Assembly: GCF_023701745.1 (NCBI RefSeq)
Contig: NZ_JAJOZB010000001.1
Span: forward strand, 1,550,001-1,614,000
From: Streptomyces sp. RKAG293
GTDB lineage: Bacteria > Actinomycetota > Actinomycetes > Streptomycetales > Streptomycetaceae
DNA: 64,000 nt
Direction of reading: 5' to 3'
The notes under the pieces are model-generated. The model did not search any database. It was not told the DNA's origin and saw only the letters and a list, made by a program, of their open reading frames with translations. The stretch's first letter is position 1, and every line of letters begins with the position of its first letter. Shown one piece after another: positions 34,821 to 44,183 of this stretch. The translations under genes and the position numbers were made by a program.

Positions 34821-36500
34821 ATGAACCTTTCCGACCAGCTCACCGCCACCGTGGCCGACGAACTGGCGCAGTGCGGGGTCACGGAGGCGGTGATCTCCCC
34901 CGGACTGCACTCGGGGCTGCTCGCCTCCGCCCTGTACCGGCACCCAGGGCTGCGGCTGCACGTACGGATCGACGAACGCTCCGCCGGATTCCTCGCGCTC
35001 GGCCTCGCCCGGGCCAGTGGTCGTCCGGTCGCGGTCGCCTGCACCTCCGGCACCGCGGCCGCCAACCTGCACCCGGCGGTCCTCGAGGCCCGGCACGCCC
35101 GGGTGCCGCTCATCGTGATCACCACCGACCGCAAGCCGGTCTGGCGCGGCACGGGCGCCAACCAGACGACCGACCAGGTGCGGATGTTCGGCACCTCGAC
35201 CGGGTTCTTCGCCGAGTTGGAGTCCGTCCCCGGTGACGAGGCGACCGCCGGGTACTGGCGCTCGGTGCTCTCCCGTACCGTCGCGGCCGCGGCCGGAGGG
35301 CCCGTCCAGCTCAATCTGATGCTGCCCGATCCGCTGGAGAACACCGCCGGCGCCGAGGCCGGTCAGGCAGGCGTCGCGAACCGGGAACCGCGCCCGAGGA
35401 TACGGGTGGTGCGCAGCCTGCCCGAGCCGCAGGCGCTGGAGGTTCCGGCGCGCGGGGTGGTCGTGGTCGGGGACGCCGCCGCGGACCCGGCCGGCGCCGT
35501 GGCCTTCGCCGAGCAGGCCGGCTGGCCGCTGCTGGCCGAACCCCAGAGCGGTGCCCGCCAGGGCGGCAACGCGATCACGACGTACGGCTATCTGCTGTCG
35601 CACCCCGGGTTCCGCGCGGTGGCGCACCCCGAGGCGGTGGTCGCCGTCGGCCGGGCCGGGGTGAACCTGGCACTGCTCAACTACCTCGGCTCAGTCAAGG
35701 AGTTGATCGTCGTGGATCCGGCGGAGGACTGGGCCGATCCGGCGCGCACCGCGACCAAGGTGATCTCCCGGCTCGGGAAGCCCGTGCAGGAGCGGACGGA
35801 TCCGGACTGGCTGCGTCTGTGGCTGGACGCGGACAAGGCGGCCCTGGAGGCGCTGGACAGCACGCTCGACGCGGGCGGGGTCACCGAGCCCCGGATCGCC
35901 CGTGACCTGGCGGCCGCGCTGCCACCCGGATCGCTGCTCTTCGCCGCGTCGAGCATGCCGGTGCGCGATGTGGAGCGGACCCTGCGGCCGCGCGGCGACC
36001 TGCGCATCCTGGCCAACCGGGGGCTGAGCGGGATCGACGGGGCGGTGTCCAGCGCGATCGGTGCCGCACTGGCCCACGAGGCGGAGACGTCGGGGCGCGC
36101 GTACGCCCTGCTGGGCGATCTGTCCCTGCTGCACGACCAGAACGGGCTGATCACCGGGGCGGCTCCGGCCCGGCCGGACCTGGTGATCGTCGTGGTCAAC
36201 AACAACGGCGGCGGGATCTTCTCGATGACCCCGCAGAGCGAACCCATCGACGGCTTCGAGACGTTCTTCGGCACGCCGCACAACGTGCGGCTCGACGCGG
36301 TCGCCCGCGCCGCCGACTGGCCCTACACCAGAGCCGGTTCGATGACGGAGCTGCTGGACGCGGTGCGCGCGCCGGGCCCCCGGCTCGTCGAGGTCGTCAC
36401 CGACCGGCGCGGCAACGCCGAGTTCCACCGCTTCCTGGCGGGCGCCGTCGGCCAGGCGATCAGTGAGTCGCTGACCGGTCCCGCACCCGAGGCGGAGTGA
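34821..36500 (+). CDS. MenD-like ThDP-dependent enzyme with altered substrate motif
   Basis: A 559-residue protein with full MenD architecture. Catalytic Glu52 lies in IDERSAGF, the mid-domain block is GANQTTDQVRMFG, and the ThDP motif GDLS..NNNGGGIFSM is nearly that of E. coli MenD. Genuine MenD joins isochorismate and 2-oxoglutarate and has a Gly-Ser-Arg-Ser motif near the N-terminus; here it reads GLHS (residues 28-31), losing the Ser-Arg pair that binds isochorismate. No MenF or other men genes are nearby. It probably catalyses a different carboligation or decarboxylation, perhaps on 4-hydroxybenzoylformate made in the same cluster (inference). Confidence 0.87.
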   Translation: MNLSDQLTATVADELAQCGVTEAVISPGLHSGLLASALYRHPGLRLHVRIDERSAGFLALGLARASGRPVAVACTSGTAAANLHPAVLEARHARVPLIVITTDRKPVWRGTGANQTTDQVRMFGTSTGFFAELESVPGDEATAGYWRSVLSRTVAAAAGGPVQLNLMLPDPLENTAGAEAGQAGVANREPRPRIRVVRSLPEPQALEVPARGVVVVGDAAADPAGAVAFAEQAGWPLLAEPQSGARQGGNAITTYGYLLSHPGFRAVAHPEAVVAVGRAGVNLALLNYLGSVKELIVVDPAEDWADPARTATKVISRLGKPVQERTDPDWLRLWLDADKAALEALDSTLDAGGVTEPRIARDLAAALPPGSLLFAASSMPVRDVERTLRPRGDLRILANRGLSGIDGAVSSAIGAALAHEAETSGRAYALLGDLSLLHDQNGLITGAAPARPDLVIVVVNNNGGGIFSMTPQSEPIDGFETFFGTPHNVRLDAVARAADWPYTRAGSMTELLDAVRAPGPRLVEVVTDRRGNAEFHRFLAGAVGQAISESLTGPAPEAE

Positions 36501-36513
36501 AGGCGGGGCTGCC

Positions 36514-38133
36514 ATGAGGAACCTGCGCGGCAACCCGTGGGCCACGCTGATCGTCATCTCGCTCGGCTACTTCATGACGCTGCTCGACCTGACGATCGTC
36601 AACATCGCCATCCCGGACGTGGTCGATGACCTGGGCGCCTCGCTCGATCAGATCCTGTGGGTCATCAACGGCTACACCCTGGTGCTCGCGGCACTGCTGA
36701 TCACCGCGGGACGCATCGGCGACCTGTGGGGCCCGCGCAGCACCTTCGCGGCCGGCGTCGCCCTGTTCACGCTCGCCTCGATGGCCTGCGGGTTCGCCAC
36801 CGATCCGGGTCAGCTGATCGCGTTCCGGGCGGTTCAGGGGCTGGGGGCGGCGATCCTGATGCCGCAGACCCTGACCATCCTCACCCACAGCTTCCCGCCC
36901 GAGCGGCGCGGTACGGCCTTCGGGATCTGGGGCGCGGTGGCGGGCATCGCCGCGATAGCCGGGCCGACGGTGGGCGGTCTGCTCGTCACCGCGTTCGGCT
37001 GGCGGTGGATCTTCTTCATCAATCTGCCGATCGCGATCGTCGTCCTGGCCGGAACGTTCGCCGTCGTCACCGAGGTCCGCGGGAGCGGCTCCCGCCGGCT
37101 CGATCCGCTCGGCGTGCTGCTGATCACGCTGGCGCTGCTGGCGCTCTGCTACGGGCTGGTCGAGGGCCAGCGCTACGACTGGGGAACGGTGGTCCCGTTC
37201 ATCGGCATCCCGCTGGTGCTCGGCATCGGGGTGGTACTCCTCGCCGTCTTCCTCGGGTTGCAGGCCCGCTCGCAGAAACGGGATCCGCTGATCCCGTTCG
37301 CCCTGTTCCGGAACCGCGACTACGCGCTGATGAACGTCGTCGGCGGTGCAGTCAACATCGGGATGCTCGGCTTCCTGCTGCTGTTCAACCTCTATCTGCA
37401 GTCGGTGGCCGGGATGAGCGCGCTGCGGGCGGGGCTCACCCTGGCGCCCGCCGCGATGGTGTCGATGGTCCTGGCGCCGCTGGCGGGACGGCTCACCGAC
37501 CGGATCGACGGCCGCTACATCCTGGTCTCCGGGCTGCTGCTGTTCGCGGCCGGGATGGGATGGATGGCCGCGATCGCCCAACCCGACTCCCGCTGGTACC
37601 ACTTCCTGCCCCCGCTGCTCGTCGCCGGAGCGGGCATGGGCGGGACGTTCGCGCCGATGCCGACCATCGCGATGCGCGAGGTGCGGCCCGAGCTCAGCGG
37701 GGCGGCCTCCGGGGTCTTCAACTCCAACCGGCAGTTCGGCGCGGTCATCGGCACCGCGGCGGTCGGTGCGCTGCTGCAGAACCGGCTCGTCGCGTCGATC
37801 GGCGACCAGGCGGACAGCCGCTCCCTGGCGCTGCCGGAGCAGTACCGCGCCTCCTTCGTGTCGGGGCTGCGCTCCACCGCCGAACGCGGTCTCGAAGTCG
37901 GGTCGGGCAGCGCGTCCGGGCCGCCGGCCGGGGTGCCCGCCGAGGTGGCCGGTCAACTGAGGGAGGCCGGGCGACAGGCCCTGGCCCACGGCTTCATCGA
38001 CGCGATGCACGCGACGATCGCACTGCCCGTGGCCGCGACCGTGCTCGCCGCCCTCACCTGTCTGGCCGTCAAGCGGCCGGCCGCCAGGCCCGCCGTCGAA
38101 AAGGAAGACCGGAAGAAAGCGATGACGCAATGA
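36514..38133 (+). CDS. DHA2-family MFS multidrug exporter
   Basis: A 539-residue, probably 14-helix EmrB/QacA-type pump. The N-terminal block MTLLDLTIVNIAIPDVVDDL and the helix-5 motif GIAAIAGPTVGG are typical of drug:H+ antiporters. It lies 13 bp after the MenD-like gene and overlaps the methyltransferase start by 4 nt (ATGA). It is the likely exporter and resistance determinant for the cluster product. Confidence 0.92.
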   Translation: MRNLRGNPWATLIVISLGYFMTLLDLTIVNIAIPDVVDDLGASLDQILWVINGYTLVLAALLITAGRIGDLWGPRSTFAAGVALFTLASMACGFATDPGQLIAFRAVQGLGAAILMPQTLTILTHSFPPERRGTAFGIWGAVAGIAAIAGPTVGGLLVTAFGWRWIFFINLPIAIVVLAGTFAVVTEVRGSGSRRLDPLGVLLITLALLALCYGLVEGQRYDWGTVVPFIGIPLVLGIGVVLLAVFLGLQARSQKRDPLIPFALFRNRDYALMNVVGGAVNIGMLGFLLLFNLYLQSVAGMSALRAGLTLAPAAMVSMVLAPLAGRLTDRIDGRYILVSGLLLFAAGMGWMAAIAQPDSRWYHFLPPLLVAGAGMGGTFAPMPTIAMREVRPELSGAASGVFNSNRQFGAVIGTAAVGALLQNRLVASIGDQADSRSLALPEQYRASFVSGLRSTAERGLEVGSGSASGPPAGVPAEVAGQLREAGRQALAHGFIDAMHATIALPVAATVLAALTCLAVKRPAARPAVEKEDRKKAMTQ

Positions 38134-39197
38134 GTGGAAATGGCCAGAAGAACGGCCCGGTCGACGAGGAATCGACGCCGGATCAGGAAAGGGCGGCCGC
38201 GAGCCGCACCCTGCTCGGTGCGCTCACCGGATCCTGGGTGGCACAGGCCTGTTATGCCGCCGCGGTGCTCGGGATCTCCGACATCCTGGCCGAAGGCCCC
38301 AAAGCGGCGGCGGAGATAGCCGGGGAATGCGATGCGCAACCGGACGGGGTGCACAGAATTCTGCGGGCACTCGCCTCGGTCGGAATCTTCGCGCAGGACG
38401 AGCAGGACAGGTTCTCGCTCACTCCGGTCTCCGCCCTGCTCCGTTCGGACACACCCCACTCCCTGCGGAACAGCGCGATCATGCTCGGCGAGGAGGTGTT
38501 CCGCTCGTTCGGCGCGCTCGTGCACGCCGTCCGCACCGGAACGCCCGCCTTCGACGAGGTGCACGGCATGCCGATGTACACCTATCTGCAGGAGCACCAG
38601 GAGGTCGCCCGCACCTTCAACGCGGCGCTGGGCAGCCGCGGCGCGGTGCCCGCCGCGTTCGCGCACTGCTCACTCGACGGCGTCCGCACCGTCGTGGACA
38701 TCGGCGGCGGCAACGGGAACCTGCTCGCCGAGGTGCTCACGGACCGACCGGAGCTGCACGGAGTGCTTCTCGAACTGCCCGAGGCGGTGAGCCAGGCCCG
38801 GCAGCGGCTGGAAGCCGCCGGCCTCACCGACCGGACGACGCTGGTGGAGGGCAGCTTCTTCGAGGAGGTCCCCACCGGCGGCGACCTCTATCTGCTCTCC
38901 CGCTGTCTGCACAACTGGACCGACGAGAAGGCCCTGGCCATCCTGCGCACCACCCGCGCTGCCCTGCCACCGGGCGGCCGCCTGGTGATCCTGGAGAAGG
39001 TCATCCCCTCAGGACCCGGCCCCAGCCAGGCCAAGGTGTACGACCTGCTGATGCTGGCGATGGTCGAGGGCCGCAACAGGACGGCACCGGAGTACCGCGC
39101 GCTCGCCGAGAAGGCGGGCTTCGAGGTCACGGCCGTCCATCCGGCACCGGCCACCGACCCCAACGGGGAGGGTGCCATCGAGGTCATCGCCGTCTAG
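38130..39197 (+). CDS. O-methyltransferase (Methyltransf_2 type)
   Basis: A 355-residue enzyme with an N-terminal dimerisation winged helix (~20-110) and a C-terminal SAM domain: motif I VVDIGGGNGNLLAE, VLLELPE, GSFFEEVPTGGDLYLL, and the conserved CLHNWTDEKA with its catalytic-type His. Relatives methylate phenolic hydroxyls of aromatic polyketides and related compounds, so a phenol-derived intermediate is a plausible substrate. Coupled to the MFS gene by ATGA overlap. Confidence 0.93.
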   Translation: MSGNGQKNGPVDEESTPDQERAAASRTLLGALTGSWVAQACYAAAVLGISDILAEGPKAAAEIAGECDAQPDGVHRILRALASVGIFAQDEQDRFSLTPVSALLRSDTPHSLRNSAIMLGEEVFRSFGALVHAVRTGTPAFDEVHGMPMYTYLQEHQEVARTFNAALGSRGAVPAAFAHCSLDGVRTVVDIGGGNGNLLAEVLTDRPELHGVLLELPEAVSQARQRLEAAGLTDRTTLVEGSFFEEVPTGGDLYLLSRCLHNWTDEKALAILRTTRAALPPGGRLVILEKVIPSGPGPSQAKVYDLLMLAMVEGRNRTAPEYRALAEKAGFEVTAVHPAPATDPNGEGAIEVIAV

Positions 39198-39399
39198 CGT
39201 GTCAGGAGTGCTGCCCGTGGTGTCCTGAGAAACCCACCGGAACGCACCGGAATTCATCGCTCGCCGAACCGCCGCCCGCACCGCGGCGGCTTCCGCGTTT
39301 TCCTCCCGGCGAATGGAAGCCAGGACTTCCGGACGGTGACACCGTGAGTTGGAAAAGATATTACCCGCATCCGAACCAAGTACTGAGAGACTGCAACTC

Positions 39400-40515
39400 G
39401 TGACCCAAGAGCGCGCGTTATTGCACGTCAGGGATTTCGAAGAAGAGGCTCACCGGCGCCTTTCCCCGCCGGTGTGGGACTATCTGGCCGGGGGCAGCGG
39501 AGATGAATCCGCCGTCCATGCCAACCAGGCCGTGCTGGACCGGCTGGGACTGCGTCCACGGGTCCTCACCGGCACCGCCGGGCCCGACCTCGGCACCACC
39601 CTGCTGGGCCGCCCGCTGCGGGTGCCGCTCGGAGTGGCGCCGATGGCGCACCACCGGCTCTTCCACCCGGAGGGTGAGGTGGCCACCGCCCAGGGGGCGG
39701 GTTCCGCCGGCGCCCTGTTCATCGCCAGCATCTTCGCCAACCGGACACTGCAGGAGATGGCCGGCGCGGCGTCCGGGCCGCTGTGGCTGCAGCTGTACTG
39801 GCTGCGCCGCCGCGACCAGTTGGAGAAGCTGGTCGCCGGCGCCGAGGAGGCCGGATTCGGCGCGCTGGTGCTCACGGTGGACGCCCCGGTGGTCGCCCGC
39901 AGACCGCGGGACCTGCGCAACGGCTTCTCCGTCCCCGCGGACGTGCGCGCGGTCAATCTGGACTCCGCGGTCATGGCCACCACCCATCGCGCCGTCGCCG
40001 GCACCTCGGCGCTCGCGGCCCACTCCGCCGAGCAGTTCGACGCCTCGGTGGGCTGGGCCGATCTGGCCTGGCTGCGCGGGCGCACCAAGCTGCCGCTGCT
40101 CCTCAAGGGCGTACTGACCGCCCAGGACGCCCGGCTCGCGGTCGAGCACGGCATGGACGGCGTCGTCGTCTCCAACCACGGCGGGCGCCAACTGCCCGGC
40201 GCGGTCACAGCGGTGGCGGCGCTGCCCGAGATCGCCGCCGAGGTGCGCGGACGGTGCGCGGTGCTCGTCGACGGCGCGTTCCGCCACGGCTCCGACGTCC
40301 TCAAGGCGCTGGCGCTGGGCGCCGACACCGTCCTGATCGGACGGCCCGCGCTGTGGGGGCTCACCTGCGGCGGCTCCACCGGGGTGGCGGCGGTACTCGG
40401 CCTGCTGCGCGACGAACTGGCCGAGGCGATGCTGCTCTGCGGCCTGCCGGGACTCGGCCCGGTCGACGGGACCGTGCTCCATCCGCACCGGCCGCCCGGC
40501 AGACGTCCCCTCTAG
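39400..40515 (+). CDS. hmo: 4-hydroxymandelate oxidase
   Basis: A 371-residue FMN-dependent alpha-hydroxy acid oxidase. The FMN and active-site segments are visible: LGVAPMAHHRL, LQLYWLRRRD, LTVDAPVVARRPRDLRNGF, LLLKGVL (flavin Lys) and VSNHGGRQL (catalytic His and substrate Arg). It should oxidise 4-hydroxymandelate to 4-hydroxybenzoylformate, the second Hpg step. GTG 39400 is preferred over a TTG at 39351 lacking a ribosome binding site. It lies on the rightward half while the other Hpg genes are on the leftward half, tying both halves into one cluster. Confidence 0.93.
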   Translation: MTQERALLHVRDFEEEAHRRLSPPVWDYLAGGSGDESAVHANQAVLDRLGLRPRVLTGTAGPDLGTTLLGRPLRVPLGVAPMAHHRLFHPEGEVATAQGAGSAGALFIASIFANRTLQEMAGAASGPLWLQLYWLRRRDQLEKLVAGAEEAGFGALVLTVDAPVVARRPRDLRNGFSVPADVRAVNLDSAVMATTHRAVAGTSALAAHSAEQFDASVGWADLAWLRGRTKLPLLLKGVLTAQDARLAVEHGMDGVVVSNHGGRQLPGAVTAVAALPEIAAEVRGRCAVLVDGAFRHGSDVLKALALGADTVLIGRPALWGLTCGGSTGVAAVLGLLRDELAEAMLLCGLPGLGPVDGTVLHPHRPPGRRPL

Positions 40516-40566
40516 GAACAGCGCCATCCGCCGGCGGACCAGCACTTTCACAACGGGGGATCCATC

Positions 40567-41580
40567 ATGCACATCAGCAGTGACTCGACCGAACTTCTCG
40601 TCCAGCGCAGGGAGGCCATGGGCCTCACTCAGGAGGACCTGGCCCGGCGCACCGGGCTGAGCGTCCGCATGATCAGTGACCTGGAACGCGGAAGGACCCG
40701 CAAACCCCATCCCCGCTCCCTGCAACTCCTCACCACCGCACTGGAGTTAGATCCGAGCGACATGGCGCGGCTCGCCTCCGGCCGGGCCCCCGAAGCCGAC
40801 CCCGCGGCGGTGCCAGGACCGCCCGGCAAGCCCGTCGCCCAGGTGGTGGTCCCGCAGCAGATACCCATGGCGGCCCGGCACTTCGCCGGCCGGGACCGGG
40901 AGCTGCGCTCGCTCACCGCGCTGCTCGAACACCAGGGGCGGCACGCCGGACTGGCCGTGATCGACGGCCCGCTGGGGGTGGGCAAGACCGCCCTCGCTGT
41001 GCGCTGGGCCCATCAGCACGCCGACCGCTTCCCGGACGGCCAGCTCTATGTGAACCTGCGCGGCAGCACGCCCGCCGGGCCGGGGCCCGACGAGGCGATC
41101 GCGGACTTCCTCGACTCGCTCGGAGTGCAGCAGGACCAGGTGCCCGCCGGGCTGCCCGCGCGGTCGGCGCTGCTGCGGAGCCTGCTCGCCGGCAAGCGGA
41201 TGCTGCTGGTGCTGGACGACGCCCGGTCCGCGGAACAGGTGTCGCCGCTGCTGCCGGGCGCCGCGGGGTGTCTGACGCTGGTGACCAGCCGCCGCAAGCT
41301 CGTCAGCCTGGTGGCCCATCACGGGGCGCACCCGGTCAGTGTGGACGTGCTCTCCTTCCAGGACGCCCGCGCCTCGCTGGAGGTGCTGCTCGGCCACAGC
41401 AGAGTGGTGGCCGAGGAGGAGGCGACGGCCGAGTTGATCAACATCTGCCGCCGCTCCCCCCTCGCGCTGAGTACGGCCGGCGCGCACGCCGCCCTGCACC
41501 CCTCCATGCGGATCACCACCCTGGTCGCGCAACTGCCCGTCCAGCCAGGCCCGCACCTTCCCGGCGTGGAGCTCTTCTGA
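40567..41580 (+). CDS. XRE/NB-ARC transcriptional regulator
   Basis: A 337-residue protein. Residues ~8-65 form an XRE-type helix-turn-helix (MGLTQEDLARRTGLSVRMIS). After a Pro-rich linker, an NB-ARC-like ATPase runs from ~100, with Walker A DGPLGVGKTA, Walker B MLLVLDDA and TLVTSRRKL. It stops after the ATPase and lacks the TPR or WD40 tail common in longer relatives. It is the only regulator inside the cluster, so it probably controls it. Confidence 0.88.
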   Translation: MHISSDSTELLVQRREAMGLTQEDLARRTGLSVRMISDLERGRTRKPHPRSLQLLTTALELDPSDMARLASGRAPEADPAAVPGPPGKPVAQVVVPQQIPMAARHFAGRDRELRSLTALLEHQGRHAGLAVIDGPLGVGKTALAVRWAHQHADRFPDGQLYVNLRGSTPAGPGPDEAIADFLDSLGVQQDQVPAGLPARSALLRSLLAGKRMLLVLDDARSAEQVSPLLPGAAGCLTLVTSRRKLVSLVAHHGAHPVSVDVLSFQDARASLEVLLGHSRVVAEEEATAELINICRRSPLALSTAGAHAALHPSMRITTLVAQLPVQPGPHLPGVELF

Positions 41581-41637
41581 ACCGCCCCTCCGACCCCACG
41601 CCACCGATCCCGCGCCGCGCCGCGCCTGGCCGTACGG

Positions 41638-42471
41638 TCAGACGGGGGTGAGCAGCGACCCGAACGCCGAGGCGCGCCAGGGCTTCCGTCCGCCGGCGAC
41701 GATCCGGCCGCGCAGCACCTGGCCCCACTGGCCGACCCTGCCGTAGCCCATCAGCACGAAGGCCGCCGGGTCTGCGGTGATCCGGCAGTCGGCGCGGGCG
41801 CCCGCCGGGGTCACCACGGCCGTCCCGTCGTCCACCGCGAACCGGTATCCCGGGCCGCCGCGGAAGCGCAGCTCGTACGCGATGTGCATCCCGGCCGCCC
41901 GCTTCCGGTCGACGTACTCCGGGGCCATCGCGAGCACGCCCTCGACGATCAGCAGCCCGTCCCTGCGGGCCACCGGCCAGGGCGTCCGCCGGGCGCGGGC
42001 GATGTCCAGGCCGTGGACGACCTGTTCGCCGAGCAGGGTCGCCGCCATCACCGGCACGGTCATGTGCAGACCGTTGGTGGTGAGGACGGGTTCGTCCGGC
42101 CGGCGGCTTCCGGCCGCCGCACCGAAGTCGGCGGCCGCCGACTCCAGCAGGTCGGCGAGGACCTTCGGGTCCCGCTCGGGGAACCCCGCGAGCAGCTGGG
42201 CATTCGCGGCGGCGTTCAGTTCGCCCGGGGTCACCCCCGGCCCGGTGGGCAGGACGTCCAGCACGGTGCGGGCGTCCAGCTCGCCGCCGGCGAAGCCCGC
42301 GTAGTGCTGGAGTTCCACGACGAGATGGGCGGCGGTCTCGCCGATGGTCCACGCCAGGCCCGGCACGGGCGCGCCGGGATCGGGCACGGTCCGCAGCAGT
42401 GCGGCCGTGCGGGCCGCGGCCCGCCGCAGGTCTTCCGGGGTCGTGGTGAAGTCGGGGAACATCCGCGTCAC
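41638..42471 (-). CDS. DinB/MDMPI-family mycothiol-dependent enzyme (copy 1)
   Basis: A 277-residue protein of the maleylpyruvate isomerase N-terminal (DinB-like four-helix) family with an SCP2-like C-terminal domain from about residue 185. Likely metal-binding His residues occur in ETAAHLVVEL and GEQVVHGLDIA. The GTG at 42471 overlaps the TGA of the upstream related gene (GTGA), deciding the start. Family members use mycothiol or metal for isomerisation or thiol transfer; function here is unknown. It is convergent with the regulator gene. Confidence 0.82.
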   Translation of the reverse strand: MTRMFPDFTTTPEDLRRAAARTAALLRTVPDPGAPVPGLAWTIGETAAHLVVELQHYAGFAGGELDARTVLDVLPTGPGVTPGELNAAANAQLLAGFPERDPKVLADLLESAAADFGAAAGSRRPDEPVLTTNGLHMTVPVMAATLLGEQVVHGLDIARARRTPWPVARRDGLLIVEGVLAMAPEYVDRKRAAGMHIAYELRFRGGPGYRFAVDDGTAVVTPAGARADCRITADPAAFVLMGYGRVGQWGQVLRGRIVAGGRKPWRASAFGSLLTPV

Positions 42472-43214
42472 CACACCCGCAGCCGGCGCAGCAGCGCCGC
42501 CTGATCCGGATCGCCGTACGCGGTGACGTCGAGTTCCTCCCAACTGCCGCGCTGGGTGATCCAGCGGACGAACGACGTGGTGTCGCCGGCGACCCGCACG
42601 GTCCGGCCGCCGGCCCCCAGCTTGACGGTGCGGCCGCCTGGCCCGTCGAGCACCAGGTCGGCCGAGCCCGAGAGCCCCGCGAGCAGCTCCCGGTTCTGCT
42701 GCGGCAGGGCCGCCTCGATCCAGTCGATCGCGGCCGTGAGCCGCAGCTCGTCGGAGGGCGGCGGCGTCCCGGTCAGCGGGCCGCGCGGAGCGAACAGGTC
42801 GGCGCGGATGTGGGTGTAGTGGTCGAAGGCGAAGGCGTTGGGCAGCAGCGCCGCCGGATGCGTCCCCAGGTCACCGAGGTCCAGCTGCCGGTCGGCGGCC
42901 GCGAGGCGCTCCAGCGCCCCGATGGCCTCGGTGCTGACCGACGCGTAGTCCCGGACGACCTGGGCGGCCGACCAGGAGCGCCGGAACTCCACATGGACGT
43001 CCTGCGCCCGCTCGGTGGCGAGGCCCGCGGTGTCGGGCAGCGTCCCCGGAGCGACCACCGAGGTGAACAGTGCGCCCATGTGCGCCACGACATCCTGTAC
43101 GGACCAGCCGGGGCAGCCGCTCTCCGTCTTCCAGTCCGCCTCGCACAGCCCCGCGCACAGATCGAGAAGTGCGCTGCGGTCCGCCCGTAATGCCTCTGTC
43201 GCTTGCGTCGGCAC
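42468..43214 (-). CDS. DinB/MDMPI-family mycothiol-dependent enzyme (copy 2)
   Basis: A 248-residue relative of the downstream gene. The N-terminal DinB bundle has His in VQDVVAHMGAL and DHYTHIRADL, followed by a compact C-terminal domain (GRTVRVAGDTTSFVRWITQRG). GTG 43214 has a perfect GGAGG 5 nt upstream, so it is preferred over an ATG at 43247. The pair is translationally coupled. Two diverged copies in tandem suggest either successive steps or a heteromer. Confidence 0.82.
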   Translation of the reverse strand: MPTQATEALRADRSALLDLCAGLCEADWKTESGCPGWSVQDVVAHMGALFTSVVAPGTLPDTAGLATERAQDVHVEFRRSWSAAQVVRDYASVSTEAIGALERLAAADRQLDLGDLGTHPAALLPNAFAFDHYTHIRADLFAPRGPLTGTPPPSDELRLTAAIDWIEAALPQQNRELLAGLSGSADLVLDGPGGRTVKLGAGGRTVRVAGDTTSFVRWITQRGSWEELDVTAYGDPDQAALLRRLRVW

Positions 43215-43297
43215 GTCGTCCTCCTGGTGGGATTCAGCGGGAGTCATGTGAAGTTCCGTCGCTGCTGGCTGAAGTGACGTGACCTCAATGATGGCTG

Positions 43298-44086
43298 TCA
43301 GGCACGGACTTCCGCGAGGATGCCGTCCCACAGCCGGACCCGGGCGTCGAGTGCCCCGTTGATGGCCTCCTCGCACTCGGCCCACTTGTCCTGGTCGTCG
43401 CCGCACAGGTCGGCGAGCATCTGCATGGCCATCGGGGTGTGCTCCTCGCCGTCCACCTCGATGTGCCGTTCCAGATAGTCGACAAAGGAACCGAGCCGGT
43501 TGCCCTGGTCGCGGTTGACGGCGACCACCTTGTCGAACATGTCCGGAATCAGGTCCTCGCGGCCGAAGGCGAAGGCCGCCGCCTGGCAGTGCACCGGAGA
43601 GTTCTCGATGAACTCCCAGGTCTTCGTGGCGAATTCGATGGACGCGGCGGGCGCGCCCGCCTCCTTCAGGGACGGCAGCACCGGCTTGCCCTCGCGCAGC
43701 AGCGCCACCAGGGAGTCGATCGGCCCGGTGTCGGCGCCCGCCTCGGCCATGCCCTGCAGATAGAGCTCGAAGTGGCTGATGAACCCCTCGCCGATCTCGT
43801 CGCTCTCCTCGACCAGCACGATGTCGTTGATGAGCCGCCGGCTCGCGGCCGGGCCGCTCGGGATCCACGGCACGGAGACGCAGGTCAGGGTCCGCTGCAG
43901 CGACTTCAGCAGGGACATGAAGTCCCAGACGGCGAAAACGTGGTGCTCCATGAACGTGACCACCGCGCCCAGGCTGTCCAGGCTGTGGTAGACGGGGTGG
44001 CCGACGACCCGGCTGCGGGCGCCTTCCACGGCCTGCTCGAGGCGGGCGATACCGGGGTTGTCGATTTCCCAGTCGTAGCGTGACAT
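43298..44086 (-). CDS. DUF3050 haem-oxygenase-like diiron protein
   Basis: A 262-residue all-helical protein of the DUF3050 family, in the haem-oxygenase-like diiron oxidase (HDO) superfamily. Carboxylate/His ligands can be traced in [24 protein letters not shown] and [13 protein letters not shown]. Characterised HDO enzymes carry out N-oxygenation, C-C cleavage or desaturation on amino acids and fatty acids, so an oxidative step on an Hpg-derived intermediate is plausible (inference). GGAGG lies 5 nt before the ATG. Confidence 0.85.
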   Translation of the reverse strand: MSRYDWEIDNPGIARLEQAVEGARSRVVGHPVYHSLDSLGAVVTFMEHHVFAVWDFMSLLKSLQRTLTCVSVPWIPSGPAASRRLINDIVLVEESDEIGEGFISHFELYLQGMAEAGADTGPIDSLVALLREGKPVLPSLKEAGAPAASIEFATKTWEFIENSPVHCQAAAFAFGREDLIPDMFDKVVAVNRDQGNRLGSFVDYLERHIEVDGEEHTPMAMQMLADLCGDDQDKWAECEEAINGALDARVRLWDGILAEVRA

Positions 44087-44183
44087 CTGTTCCTCCAGAG
44101 TGGGACAACGCGTGAGATCGCCGGGACTCTTGGGTTCCCGGGGCATGTGGGCGCCGGGATCCGGGCTCTTCCGGATCCCGGAT

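Noticed and set aside
34821-36500. Housekeeping menaquinone gene menD
   Set aside because: The isochorismate motif is changed and no other menaquinone genes are present; it sits within a secondary-metabolite operon.
36657-39197. An 846-codon frame spanning the MFS and methyltransferase genes
   Set aside because: Its first part is the MFS gene read out of frame; only the last 355 codons, from ATG 38130, are the real methyltransferase.
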